Source of the DNA: Paraburkholderia hospita
GTDB lineage: Bacteria; Pseudomonadota; Gammaproteobacteria; Burkholderiales; Burkholderiaceae
Direction of reading: 5' to 3'
Length of the DNA: 64,000 nucleotides
Assembly (NCBI RefSeq): GCF_002902965.1
Contig: NZ_CP026106.1
Location: 930,001 to 994,000, forward strand
The first letter of the stretch is position 1. Every line of letters starts with the position of its first letter. Below are positions 8,660 through 16,819 of the stretch, piece after piece. The position numbers and the translations under genes are program-made. Below the pieces are notes generated by a model. That model was given only the letters and a program-made list of their open reading frames with translations. It made no database searches and had not been told where the DNA came from.

Positions 8660-9802
8660 TCAGGCCCTGATCGAAAACCCTTGCATATAGGCCTGATCGG
8701 CCTTCCCATCCCAAACCCGCCCATCAATAAGCACCGCCGACGGCGTATCGGCATACACGCTCACACCAACATTAGCGGCAGCCTGGCAATAAAGATCAAC
8801 CTGATTAACCTCACCCGCAATCCGAGCAAAATCATCCCGCCACTCGGCCATCCCCCACCGCGCGTATTGCGCAAAAAACCATACCCCTTCCGCAGGATGC
8901 GGAAAATTCACCGCACCGTCAGCAAAAAACTTCACAGCCCGCCGCTTCTCATCAGAACCCGCAGCAATCAACCGTGGAGCAATCAACCCGGCGGGCACGC
9001 CAACAAACTCATCAGCAGCGAGCCGAGCCGAAATCTCCACACGATGCACGTCATCATCGAGCCATCGACACGCCTCGAGCATCGTCTGCACGAGTGCCCG
9101 CGCAGTATTTGGATACCGCGTAACAAAATCGCGCCGGCTCGCCAGCACCTTCTCGGGATGATCGGGCCACACCTCACTCGTATACGCAATCGTTCTGCCA
9201 ACACCGCGCTCCTGCGCAACAGCATTCCACGGCTCGCCAACACACAGCCCGTCGAGCCGGTCCTGCGCAAGCGCATCGACCATCTGCGGCGGCGGAATCA
9301 CCACGCCTTCGATATCGCGCAAAGGATTCACGCCCTGCGAAGCGAGCCAGTAATACAGCCACATCGCATGCGTGCCCGTTGGAAATGTCTGCGCGAACAC
9401 GGGCTTGCGCCCGAGCGTCGCCAGCGCGGCAGGCAGCGTCTTGTGCTCGTCGAGCGCAGCAGCAAGACGGTTCGATACCGTGATCGCCTGGCCGTTGCGG
9501 TTCAGCACCATCAGCACGGCCATATCCGTTTGCGGGCCGCCGATGCCGAGCTGCACGCCATACACGAGGCCGTAAAGCGAATGCGCGGCGTCGAGATCGC
9601 CCGACAACAGCTTGTCGCGTATCGCGGCCCACGACGGCTGCTTCAGCAGTTCGATCGTCAGTCCGTGCGCATGGCCGAATTCGAGCAGCTTCGCGGCGAC
9701 CAGCGGCGCGGCATCGCTGAGCGCGACGAACCCGAGGCGCAAGTGCGTCTTCTCGAGCTTGCCGGATTCGTCGGAGGAAGAGGTGTAGGCAGGTGAGTTC
9801 AT
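8660..9802 (-). CDS. nasS: NasS nitrate-sensing protein (NrtA-like)
   Basis: 380 residues, NrtA/CmpA/SsuA-type binding-protein fold without a signal peptide, which marks a cytoplasmic sensor rather than a transport component. It begins TLRLGF-like (HLRLGFVALSDAAPL) and keeps family segments such as GTHAMWLYYWLASQG and VGEPWNAVA. In NasS-NasT systems NasS holds the ANTAR antiterminator NasT inactive until nitrate or nitrite binds. Start ATG 9802 lies 10 bp after the nasT stop; a longer start at 9841 would overlap nasT. Codon use becomes markedly different near the 3' end, beside repeat copy 1. The nitrate reductase/transport genes it should control are not in this window. Confidence 0.88.
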   Translation of the reverse strand: MNSPAYTSSSDESGKLEKTHLRLGFVALSDAAPLVAAKLLEFGHAHGLTIELLKQPSWAAIRDKLLSGDLDAAHSLYGLVYGVQLGIGGPQTDMAVLMVLNRNGQAITVSNRLAAALDEHKTLPAALATLGRKPVFAQTFPTGTHAMWLYYWLASQGVNPLRDIEGVVIPPPQMVDALAQDRLDGLCVGEPWNAVAQERGVGRTIAYTSEVWPDHPEKVLASRRDFVTRYPNTARALVQTMLEACRWLDDDVHRVEISARLAADEFVGVPAGLIAPRLIAAGSDEKRRAVKFFADGAVNFPHPAEGVWFFAQYARWGMAEWRDDFARIAGEVNQVDLYCQAAANVGVSVYADTPSAVLIDGRVWDGKADQAYMQGFSIRA

Positions 9803-9812
9803 GGGCAGCGCA

Positions 9813-10388
9813 TCAATCTGGCAAATCGGCTGCAGCGACAATCTGGCGCGCGACTTCCGCGAGCTTTACGCCCTGGTTCATCGCGCGCTTGCGCATCGTC
9901 GCGTAGGCGGCATGTTCGGTCATCTTTTGCGAATCCATCAGCATCCGCTTCGCGCGGTCGATCAGCTTGCGCTCGGCCAGTTCGTTCTCGGCCTGCGCGA
10001 GTCGCTCGCGCAGTTGAGATTCCTGCGCGAAACGCGCCAGCGCCACTTCGAGAATCGGCGCGAGGCGTTCCGTCGCCAGACCTTCGACGAGATACGCCGT
10101 CACGCCCGCGCCGACGGCATCGCGTATCAGTTGCTGGTTCGCGTCGTTGCTGAACATCAGGACCGGCCGCGGCGCCGTCGCGTTCATCACGGCAAGCTGC
10201 TCGAGCGTGTCGCGCGAAGGCGATTCCGTGTCGACGATGATCACGTCGGGCCGTTCGCTCTCGACAGCTTTGTGCAGCGCTTGCGGCGACGCCGTGGCGG
10301 CGAGCATCTCATAGCCGAGCCGCGCAAGCGTATCGCGCAACTCGCCGATGGGCTTGTCGGTATCGGTTACGAGCAAAACACGCAGCAT
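9813..10388 (-). CDS. nasT: NasT ANTAR-domain antitermination regulator
   Basis: 191 residues. N-terminal response-regulator-like receiver (about 1-120; D49 of IIVDTES at the phospho-acceptor site) followed by a helical linker and a C-terminal ANTAR RNA-binding domain (ERKLIDRAKRMLMDSQKMTEHAAYATMRKRAMNQ region), including the conserved Ala/Ala/aromatic pattern. ANTAR proteins bind dual-hairpin leader RNAs to allow read-through; NasT does so for nitrate-assimilation operons when released by NasS. Upstream is a sigma-54-type promoter at 10523-10538. Confidence 0.9.
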   Translation of the reverse strand: MLRVLLVTDTDKPIGELRDTLARLGYEMLAATASPQALHKAVESERPDVIIVDTESPSRDTLEQLAVMNATAPRPVLMFSNDANQQLIRDAVGAGVTAYLVEGLATERLAPILEVALARFAQESQLRERLAQAENELAERKLIDRAKRMLMDSQKMTEHAAYATMRKRAMNQGVKLAEVARQIVAAADLPD

Positions 10389-10522
10389 GGATTGCCCGGT
10401 ATGGAGTAGGGGGAGTTACGCAGCTTCATTCGTCGGATTGCGGGTTCTGCATCTCGCTTCGCGCCGGGTGACGGCAGCAGTCGCGTGTCTGCTCCGACCT
10501 GTCGGAGAGCGTGCAGTAACAC

Positions 10523-10538
10523 TGCAACTTGTATGCCA
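10523..10538 (-). promoter_or_regulatory. Candidate sigma-54 promoter for nasTS
   Basis: Read on the minus strand this is TGGCATACAAGTTGCA, a near-consensus -24/-12 element (GG and GC ten bases apart). It lies about 135 bp upstream of the nasT start. A partly symmetrical GCACC/GGTG-rich stretch at about 10600-10640, 80-100 bp further upstream, is a possible NtrC enhancer but is a weak match. Sigma-54/NtrC control would fit nitrogen-limitation control of nitrate sensing. The rest of the ~310-bp gap to the next gene shows nothing else I can name. Confidence 0.6.
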
Positions 10539-10700
10539 TCAATCGACAATCGCTGTCACGTTTGCTGCGCACAGCTTCGAGCCGTCACGACAGCATGGCG
10601 CTGATGCACCGTGCCAGTGCGCGCCCTGGTGTGCTGCACCTGTTTGGCGCGAAATAGTGAATGCGGAGCCAGTCGTGGATGACCGGCTCGCGTAGAGCGC

Positions 10701-11960
10701 TTACCGCGCGCCGAGCCAGCGTGCGTAACTGCGCGGCGAGAACGCGAAGGTCAAGGCGATCATTGCGGCGATGCAAGCCGCGAGCATGATCCACGCGGCC
10801 GTGAAGCTGCCCGTCAGATCGCGCAAGCGTCCGGCGATGATCGGCGAGATCGCCGCCACGATGAAACCGACGCCCTGCACGAACGCAACGAGCCTTCCGG
10901 CGAGGCGGTGATCGTCGGCATGATCGAGTGCTGTCACGAGCGTCAGCGAAAACGTGCCGCCGAGTCCCGCGCCTGCAATCGCGACCCACGCGAGGGGCAG
11001 CGCATCGGGATACGCGAGCAGCCCGACTATCCCGACGAGTTGCGCGGACAGGCCAGCGACGAGCCACGGCCGGCGGTCGCGGAACGACGTTGCCGCGAGC
11101 GGCAGCAGCAGCGCCGACGCCGCCTGGAAGACGGTCATTGCCGCGAGCAGCGAGCCGCTGTGCGCAACGCTCGCGCCGCGCTGCTGGTAGTAAGCGGGCA
11201 GCCACGCAACCATCGTCGTGTATCCGCCATTGACGAGGCCGAAGTGCAGACCCAACGCCCACGCGCGGCGCTTCTTCCAGATCGCCACAGGCGGGTGCGT
11301 CGGGCTCGCCGCAGCGTGCGTCAAGGTCCGTCCATCGAACGCCGATGCACGGCGTTGCAGCGCGAGCCAGCACACGCATGCGAGCGCAGCGGGCACGGCC
11401 CACATCGCGAGGCCCGCGTGCCACGAACCGGATGCTTTCGCGACATAGGGGCTCAGACTCGCGCCCAGCCCGCCGCCGCCCATGATCGACGCGGAGAACA
11501 GGCCCATCGCAAGCGGCACGCGTGCATGAAAGCGCTGCTTCATCACGCCCGGCAACAACGCCTGAATGACGGCGACGCCCATGCCCGCCACGAGTGCCGT
11601 CATCAGCAAGGCCGTGCCGCTCGACGCCGCCAGACGCGCGCTACACGCGACGGCAATCGCCAGCAGCCCCAGCGCGACACCGCGCGCTTCGCCGGCCACG
11701 CGCGTCAGCAGGCCAGCGCCGAACGCGCCGAATCCCATGGCGACGACGGGCAGGCTCGTCAGCAGCGCGGCGCCCGAGAAACTGAGGCCCGTGGCCGCGC
11801 GGATCGTCGCCATCAACGGACTCACGGACGTTAGCAGCGGCCGCAGATTGACGCCGATCGCGACGATGACCGCGAGCCAGAGCCCGTCCTGCCACGATAG
11901 AGCCGTGGATGTCGTGCGACGCGCAATGCGCGGGGTATCGATGCCGGGAGTCTGGTTCAC
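10701..11960 (-). CDS. CynX/NimT-family MFS transporter
   Basis: 419 residues with about 12 predicted membrane helices in two halves, split by a cytoplasmic basic loop near residues 210-240. The start GVNLRPLLTSVSPLMATIRAATGLSFSGAALL is typical of the cyanate/nitroimidazole (CynX/NimT) branch of the major facilitator superfamily. Substrate unknown; family members export or import small anions or drugs. Divergent from the GntR regulator at 12137, with twin palindromes between them. Confidence 0.82.
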   Translation of the reverse strand: MNQTPGIDTPRIARRTTSTALSWQDGLWLAVIVAIGVNLRPLLTSVSPLMATIRAATGLSFSGAALLTSLPVVAMGFGAFGAGLLTRVAGEARGVALGLLAIAVACSARLAASSGTALLMTALVAGMGVAVIQALLPGVMKQRFHARVPLAMGLFSASIMGGGGLGASLSPYVAKASGSWHAGLAMWAVPAALACVCWLALQRRASAFDGRTLTHAAASPTHPPVAIWKKRRAWALGLHFGLVNGGYTTMVAWLPAYYQQRGASVAHSGSLLAAMTVFQAASALLLPLAATSFRDRRPWLVAGLSAQLVGIVGLLAYPDALPLAWVAIAGAGLGGTFSLTLVTALDHADDHRLAGRLVAFVQGVGFIVAAISPIIAGRLRDLTGSFTAAWIMLAACIAAMIALTFAFSPRSYARWLGAR

Positions 11961-11990
11961 GGGGTGTCCTGCGGATGAGTCGAAAGCTTT

Positions 11991-12024
11991 TGGTTAACCA
12001 TAATAACGTAAAATGGTTAACCAT
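11991..12024. promoter_or_regulatory. Twin palindromic operators, MFS/GntR divergent promoter
   Basis: TGGTTAACCA occurs at 11991-12000 and again at 12014-12023; the second extends to the perfect 12-bp palindrome ATGGTTAACCAT (12013-12024). The centres are 23 bp apart, about two helical turns, so two dimers could bind the same face. The T-GGT-N-ACC-A form suits GntR/FCD regulators, and the adjacent GntR protein is the obvious binder. Confidence 0.7.
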
Positions 12025-12136
12025 TAGATGAGAATCCGCTATCACCGGTATTTGGCGGATGCTGTCGACGCTTCATGCGTGCAAGCGCGCGCGCCGCTAA
12101 AATACGGCCGCCGCCGCAACCTTCCCAATCGCAAAC

Positions 12137-12844
12137 ATGGCCACACGCCCGAACACACCGCCGCCCGCCTCGGATGAAGACAACGTCGAGGACCGCATCT
12201 ACGCGTCGATCACCACGGCGCTGCTCGAAGGCCGCCTGCGCCCTGGCGCGCAACTCGTCGAGCGCGATCTCGCGGCCGCGTTCAACTGCACGCGCGGCGC
12301 GCTGCGCAAAGTGCTGGCGCGGCTCGGGTTCGAAGGCAAGCTGGTGCTGGAAGCGAATCGCGGCGCGTTCGTGCCGGCGCCGTCGGAAGAGGATGTGCGG
12401 CAGGTCTATCGTGCGCGGCAGATCGTCGAAGCCGGGATCGTCACCGTGCTATGCGGCGCGCTGTCGTCGCAGGACAGGCGCGTGCTGAAGGCACACATCG
12501 CAAGCGAGAAAAAGGCGCTGAAGGAAGGGCGTGTGGATGAGCAGGTGCGGCTCGCGGGACACTTTCATGTGCTGCTGACGCAGATTGCGGGGAGTGCGGA
12601 GTTGCAGGGTTTCGTCGCGCAGCTCGTTGCGAAGACGGAGCTGTACAAGGCGCTGTACGATCCGTCGAAAGGCACGACCTGCTCCGCCGACGAACACGCA
12701 CAGCTCATCGCGGCTCTGGATGATGGAGATTTGAGCGCGGCGCTCGAAGCGATGCGTGCGCATCTCGCGGAACTGGAAGAGCGCGTCGTGACGCGCATGC
12801 AGACCAGTGCGAGCGACGATCCGCGTGCGGTGTTTCGCGGATGA
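12137..12844 (+). CDS. GntR-family (FCD) transcriptional regulator
   Basis: 235 residues. Winged helix-turn-helix at about 17-80 (IYASITTALLEGRLRPGAQL ... LAAAFNCTRGALRKVLARLGFEG) and an all-helical FCD ligand domain from about 85 on, with the metal-ligand type His in GHFHVLL and in DEHAQLIAAL. It very probably controls the divergent MFS transporter, and itself, through the palindromes at 11991-12024. Confidence 0.85.
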   Translation: MATRPNTPPPASDEDNVEDRIYASITTALLEGRLRPGAQLVERDLAAAFNCTRGALRKVLARLGFEGKLVLEANRGAFVPAPSEEDVRQVYRARQIVEAGIVTVLCGALSSQDRRVLKAHIASEKKALKEGRVDEQVRLAGHFHVLLTQIAGSAELQGFVAQLVAKTELYKALYDPSKGTTCSADEHAQLIAALDDGDLSAALEAMRAHLAELEERVVTRMQTSASDDPRAVFRG

Positions 12845-12968
12845 ATCGATCGGCATGCGTTGCGCATGCCGCATCTTTTGCGGTGATCGACGACTGCCGT
12901 GTACGTCGATTCATCGGTTGCGTCGCGCCGGTTTCAAGCGCGGGACGCTTCAGTGGATTGCCGCTACA

Positions 12969-13232
12969 TTAGCGGCGGCGCATTGGTGCGCTACGCGGGC
13001 CGCTGCTACGTTCGTCCTTGTGACGGAAATTGATGCGCCCTTTGGTCAGGTCATAGACCGACAGTTCGAGCGTGACGCGGTCGCCCGCGAGGATACGGAT
13101 GTGATTCTTGCGCATGCGTCCCGACGCGTACGCGCCCACGACCACGCCGTTATCCAGCGTGACGCGATAGCGGCTATCGGGTAGTACTTCGTCGACGATG
13201 CCGTCCAGTTCAAGCAGTTCTTCTTTCGCCAT
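12969..13232 (-). CDS. infA: Translation initiation factor IF-1, second copy type
   Basis: 87 residues, one S1/OB fold: [23 protein letters not shown] ... [37 protein letters not shown] matches IF-1 almost end to end. It has an extra basic tail of ~15 residues ([12 protein letters not shown]) compared with the ~72-residue standard form. It is not in a ribosomal-protein operon here, which points to the additional IF-1 gene found in Burkholderiaceae rather than the main one. IF-1 binds the 30S A site during initiation. Confidence 0.9.
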   Translation of the reverse strand: MAKEELLELDGIVDEVLPDSRYRVTLDNGVVVGAYASGRMRKNHIRILAGDRVTLELSVYDLTKGRINFRHKDERSSGPRSAPMRRR

Positions 13233-13360
13233 GCATTACTCCTGGTCGATGAGGGAAGGGTGCCGCGCGCGGCGCGCAGCGTAACTTGCGCGGCAGCGCG
13301 AAGGCTGCCGCGGCGATGCGGGTGAGACAGTAATACACGCCTTTTGCGGCGCGCGTGTGA

Positions 13361-13648
13361 TCAAAGGTCGGAGACGGTCTGTCCGTCGACCCGGCCGTCG
13401 ATCACTTGTGCTGCATGCTCCATGCAGGCCATGCGTGCCTTGCCCGCGCCTTCGAACGGACGGAAATACGACAGGCGGAACACGCGGCCATCGGCGGCGG
13501 CGTTCGCGCCGACGCGGCAGATGCGAACCGACGCGTCGTAGCCGCTGTCGATCGAATTGCGGTGCGCCACGCCGTTCGCCGTACGGCGCGGATAGATCAG
13601 CGGATGAATTTCGTAGCCCTTGTAGGTCTTGGTGCTTTGAGTCGTCAT
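13361..13648 (-). CDS. Conserved hypothetical protein (95 aa)
   Basis: 95 residues starting MTTQSTKTYKGYEIHPLIYP, no signal peptide or membrane helix. ATG 13648 is preceded by AGGAC; the open frame runs upstream but that part is Arg-rich shadow sequence. The fold looks like a small mixed alpha/beta domain with the ends RVFRLSYFRPFEGAGKARMACMEHAAQVIDGRV. Function not recognised. It lies upstream of the IF-1 gene on the same strand, 128 bp away. Confidence 0.65.
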   Translation of the reverse strand: MTTQSTKTYKGYEIHPLIYPRRTANGVAHRNSIDSGYDASVRICRVGANAAADGRVFRLSYFRPFEGAGKARMACMEHAAQVIDGRVDGQTVSDL

Positions 13649-14161
13649 ATACAAAGTCCTGTGATGCGGCTGCCGGCGCGCGTCACTGCAACGGGCAGGC
13701 GCGGCGAATAGGCAGCGGGCGGCGCAGCGCCATCGGGCGCGCCGCAACGGAAAAAGTCTCGCGCGAGCCCTATGCGCTGGCTCGAACGCAACCGCGATCA
13801 ACGCGGAACGGATGGAGAAAAATACGCTGATGCCGCGCGGGCAACGAACGTAGCGAATGTCACCCCGTCGGATTCAGGCGTGCAGCGCGTGGCCGGAGTG
13901 ACGAAGACCGCCGGGTTGCCGCTGCATGGTGTTGCGCGATAACGGGACGGCTGGGATGCAATGCAATCAGTGCAACGCGGCGAAGACGAGAAGACGTTGA
14001 CGCGTTACGGTGAAGAAGTGACGGGTGATGCGGGCAGAGCGCTGCGTTAAATATATTATGCCCTAAAAACAGGGCTTTGGGTAGCAGAAACTTTCTCCCG
14101 GCCGCTTTGATGGAGCATGCACGTCTGGCGCGCGGCGCCCGTGCGTGGCCGCTGCGCGCGC
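13649..14161. other. Gene-free region
   Basis: About 510 bp without a convincing gene; a 128-residue minus-strand ORF here has Arg-rich, shadow-like composition and no recognisable features. An A/T-rich patch at about 14048-14060 (AAATATATTATG) with the small hairpin GCCCT-AAAAAC-AGGGC at 14060-14075 may be a promoter or weak terminator. Nothing else seen. Confidence 0.4.
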
Positions 14162-14380
14162 TCAGTCCGTCGTCTGCGTCAGGCGTTTTTGCAGCTCGCG
14201 GCTGGCGGCGAGCGGTATGCGCGCGTCGTCCCACTTCGCGAGCCATTCGACTTCCTTCGACGTGAAAACCTGGCCGTGGTTGCGCAGCGCGTACTGCAGC
14301 GAGTCGATGATGTGGTTGCGGATGATCTCGGGCGTGCGTGCATCGTCGAGCACGGTACGAAACGCTTCGAGCGTAGCCAT
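14162..14380 (-). CDS. Hypothetical protein (72 aa)
   Basis: 72 residues, MATLEAFRTVLDDARTPEII..., soluble and helical, with no known motif. A good start: ATG 14380 is preceded by an AGAGG-type site. Codon use is normal for the region, which favours a real gene. No functional clue from neighbours. Confidence 0.6.
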   Translation of the reverse strand: MATLEAFRTVLDDARTPEIIRNHIIDSLQYALRNHGQVFTSKEVEWLAKWDDARIPLAASRELQKRLTQTTD

Positions 14381-14557
14381 CGGTTGCCTCTTTTCAGTGA
14401 ACGCTTGTGAAAGACCTGACTCTTATCGCACATCAAAAAACACGGTGCCACGCGGTCAAAATTCACGTCGCTTCACGTCAGCGGGCCGTGCTGGGTATGC
14501 GTTTTGCGACGCGCATGAGGCTCGTTTCAGACGATTCCAGACGACACGAGGTTCACC

Positions 14558-14977
14558 ATGACACTCAGAACGATCGCGCCGCTCGCGCTATGGACCGTCG
14601 CGCAACTGGCGATCGCGGCAACGGGCGATGCGTCCTGCGGCTTGCTGGCGGGCGCGGGTGGCGGGGCGGGCGTGTCGGGTGCATCGGGTGCGTCGAGCGT
14701 GTCGGCCGCGAGCGGCTTCGCGTTGCGCGACGGCGAGCCCGTCGATTTCATCGCGGGCGGCAAGACGGTGCCCGGCACGCTGCATGTGTTGAAGGACGGC
14801 GGCATCTATCGCGCGTACTGGCAGCCCCAAGGCCGCCCCGAGCGCTACGTGCTCGCGAACGCGGGCACGGATGCCGTGCGCCTGATCGCGACGCCGGCGC
14901 AGGGCACGCCCGCCACCGACGGCATGCCGGGCACGACGCTCAATCCGCAGCAGGTGCTGTCGTGCCCGACGCTGTGA
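14558..14977 (+). CDS. Exported hypothetical protein with Gly/Ala/Ser linker
   Basis: 139 residues. Signal peptide MTLRTIAPLALWTVAQLAIAA, then a Gly/Ala/Ser-rich linker (about 31-57), then a compact ~80-residue domain (GFALRDGEPVDFIAGGKTVPGTLHVLKDGGIYRAYWQPQG...). Two cysteines, C27 and the one near the C-terminus (LSCPTL), could form a disulfide. Probably periplasmic. Function unknown. Confidence 0.65.
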   Translation: MTLRTIAPLALWTVAQLAIAATGDASCGLLAGAGGGAGVSGASGASSVSAASGFALRDGEPVDFIAGGKTVPGTLHVLKDGGIYRAYWQPQGRPERYVLANAGTDAVRLIATPAQGTPATDGMPGTTLNPQQVLSCPTL

Positions 14978-14992
14978 GCGCGCGTGGGCGTC

Positions 14993-15568
14993 TCAGGTTT
15001 GACGGTCAGGCGCTGGCCACCACGCCCAGCCGCGCTCGCTACGTTGCAGTTCGACGACGGAAAGGGGCGGAACCTCGATGCGCGCGAATGTCGCGGACGG
15101 CGCTTGCAGCACATGCATGAGCGCCGCGCGGATCACACTGGCATGGGTGACGGCGATGACCGTGCCGCGATGCTCGAACGCATCGAGCCAGCCGCCGACG
15201 CGTAAGGTCAGCGCATCGAACGATTCGCCTCCATGCGGCGCGGATGACGGATCGCGCGTCCACGTGTCGAGCGCGTCCGTTTCTTCGTTTGCCACGTCGA
15301 GCAAACGGCGGCCACGCCAGCGGCCGAAATCGGCATCGGCGAGATCCGGCACGGCCTTCGCCGCGAGTCCAAGCGCCTGCGCCGTTTCCAGCGCGCACGC
15401 AGCGGGGCTGCTGAGCGCCAGATCGGTGTTCAGCAAGCCGGCATGCGATGCGCGGAACGCGGTGGCTTCTTCGACGGCGCGCGCATCGAGGGGATCGTCG
15501 GCGGGGAACGTGCCCTTGCGCTGCGCGGCCGTCGCCGGGTGGCTGATCAACAACAGGCGTGTGCGCAT
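14993..15568 (-). CDS. Histidine-phosphatase-fold protein, degenerate catalytic motif
   Basis: 191 residues of the phosphoglycerate-mutase/CobC-like histidine phosphatase family. The usual N-terminal RHG is replaced by SHP (LLISHPATAA). The second catalytic His is kept (VTHASVIRA), as is the DFGRW segment, but the Arg of the usual SSPL-RA-QTA region is also missing (SSPAACALETAQAL). The nucleophile His remains, so activity is possible but doubtful. It lies head-to-head with the B12 riboswitch and cobalt transporter genes, so a link to cobalamin metabolism (CobC removes the phosphate of alpha-ribazole phosphate) is reasonable but inferred. Confidence 0.75.
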   Translation of the reverse strand: MRTRLLLISHPATAAQRKGTFPADDPLDARAVEEATAFRASHAGLLNTDLALSSPAACALETAQALGLAAKAVPDLADADFGRWRGRRLLDVANEETDALDTWTRDPSSAPHGGESFDALTLRVGGWLDAFEHRGTVIAVTHASVIRAALMHVLQAPSATFARIEVPPLSVVELQRSERGWAWWPAPDRQT

Positions 15569-15629
15569 CGACGGCCTTGGGTCTGGGAAATGGGAAGAAA
15601 GAAGAGAGCGTTCTGCAGTTTAGCCGTAG

Positions 15630-15772
15630 AATAGTCGCCACTCGAAGCGCGGAAGCCGGTGCAAGCCCGGCGCGGTCGCGCCACTGTAATCGGCAGCAAA
15701 TGCGTACACAACAGGCTGTACACAAGCCGGAAGCCAGACCCAAGCTTCGACCTCTCTCATCATTCGACTATC
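15630..15772 (+). promoter_or_regulatory. Cobalamin riboswitch upstream of cbtB
   Basis: Carries the hallmarks of a B12-binding aptamer: GGAAGCCGGTGCAAGCCCGGC, then GCCACTG at 15680-15686, and the B12 box AGCCGGAAGCCAGAC at 15725-15739. The ends close as a helix (AATAGTCG near 15630 with CGACTATC near 15765). It sits about 30-170 bp before cbtB. With adenosylcobalamin bound it should reduce expression of the cobalt transporter downstream. Confidence 0.92.
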
Positions 15773-15802
15773 GGGGCGCGTAACCCCCAGGAGATGTCCG
15801 TC

Positions 15803-16027
15803 ATGAACGACGCTGTTCTCGACCAGGCCGGTCAGACCGATCAACCCGTCATCACCCCAATCCCGCTGCGTGAGCTGATGCCGTGGATCGTCTTCGGCGG
15901 TCTGCTGATGTTGCTTGCGCTCTATTTCGTCGGTGCTGAAGAAGGCGCGACGTCGCTGATTCCCGGCATGTACGTGCATGAATTCGTGCACGACGGCCGC
16001 CATCTGCTCGGCTTTCCTTGCCACTGA
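15803..16027 (+). CDS. cbtB: Cobalt transporter subunit CbtB
   Basis: 74 residues with one membrane helix (MPWIVFGGLLMLLALYFVGA) and a C-terminal His-rich, metal-binding-looking tail (YVHEFVHDGRHLLGFPCH), typical of CbtB. ATG 15794 touches the CAGGAG site, so ATG 15803 is the better start. First gene after the cobalamin riboswitch and 21 bp before cbtA. Works with CbtA in cobalt uptake for B12 synthesis. Confidence 0.9.
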   Translation: MNDAVLDQAGQTDQPVITPIPLRELMPWIVFGGLLMLLALYFVGAEEGATSLIPGMYVHEFVHDGRHLLGFPCH

Positions 16028-16048
16028 TCGCGTAAGGGAGTCATCACC

Positions 16049-16819
16049 ATGGTTGGTAAGTTGTTGATGCGAGGGATGCTCGCAGGCATCGTCGCGGGTC
16101 TGCTCACGTTCGCGTTCGCGCGGGTCGCAGGCGAGCCGCTCGTCGATACGGCGATCTCGTTCGAAGAAAAGATGCAAGCCGCGCACGATCACGGCGACGC
16201 GAGCGGCGGTCACGATCACGAAGAAGAGCTCGTCAGCCGCGGCACGCAGGCGGGCCTCGGTCTGCTGACGGGCGTCGTCGCGTATGGCATGGCGTTCGGC
16301 GGGCTGTTCGCGCTGACGTTCGCGTATCTGCACGGACGCGTCGGCCGGCTCGGCGCGCGTGCGTTGTCGGCGTGGCTCGCTGTGGGCGCCTATGTCGCCG
16401 TCGTGCTGGTGCCGACCATTAAGTACCCGGCGAATCCGCCGTCTGTCGGCGACCCGGATACGATCGGCATGCGCACGGGGCTGTTCTTTCTGATGATCGT
16501 CACGTCGCTCGTCGTGATGGTGTTCTCGATGAAAGTCCGCAAGCACCTGATGCCGCGGCTCGGGCTGTGGAACGCGTCGATCGTGGGCGGCATCGTGTTC
16601 ATCGCGATCATCGCCGCGATCCAGATCGCGCTGCCGACGGTCAACGAAGTGCCCGAAGCGTTCCCGGCCGTCGTGCTGTGGAAGTTCCGCTTCACGGCGC
16701 TCGGCATGCAGGCGATCATGTGGGCGACGATCGGCCTGTTGTTCGGCGCGCTGGTCGAGCGCAGCGAACGCATTGCGCGCGCGTCGGCTGCAGCGGCGCG
16801 CAACTCGGCTTATCTGTAA
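16049..16819 (+). CDS. cbtA: Cobalt transporter subunit CbtA
   Basis: 256 residues with about five to six membrane helices and a His/Asp-rich loop near residues 45-60 (HDHGDASGGHDHEEE) likely to bind metal. Start ATG 16049 with AAGGGAG upstream. Co-transcribed with cbtB under the cobalamin riboswitch. The 3' end overlaps the convergent LysR gene by 10 bp. Confidence 0.9.
   Translation: MVGKLLMRGMLAGIVAGLLTFAFARVAGEPLVDTAISFEEKMQAAHDHGDASGGHDHEEELVSRGTQAGLGLLTGVVAYGMAFGGLFALTFAYLHGRVGRLGARALSAWLAVGAYVAVVLVPTIKYPANPPSVGDPDTIGMRTGLFFLMIVTSLVVMVFSMKVRKHLMPRLGLWNASIVGGIVFIAIIAAIQIALPTVNEVPEAFPAVVLWKFRFTALGMQAIMWATIGLLFGALVERSERIARASAAAARNSAYL

Noticed and set aside
13860..14246. 128-residue minus-strand ORF
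   Set aside because: Arg/Ala/His-rich with no start signal, motif or plausible codon bias; treated as non-coding.
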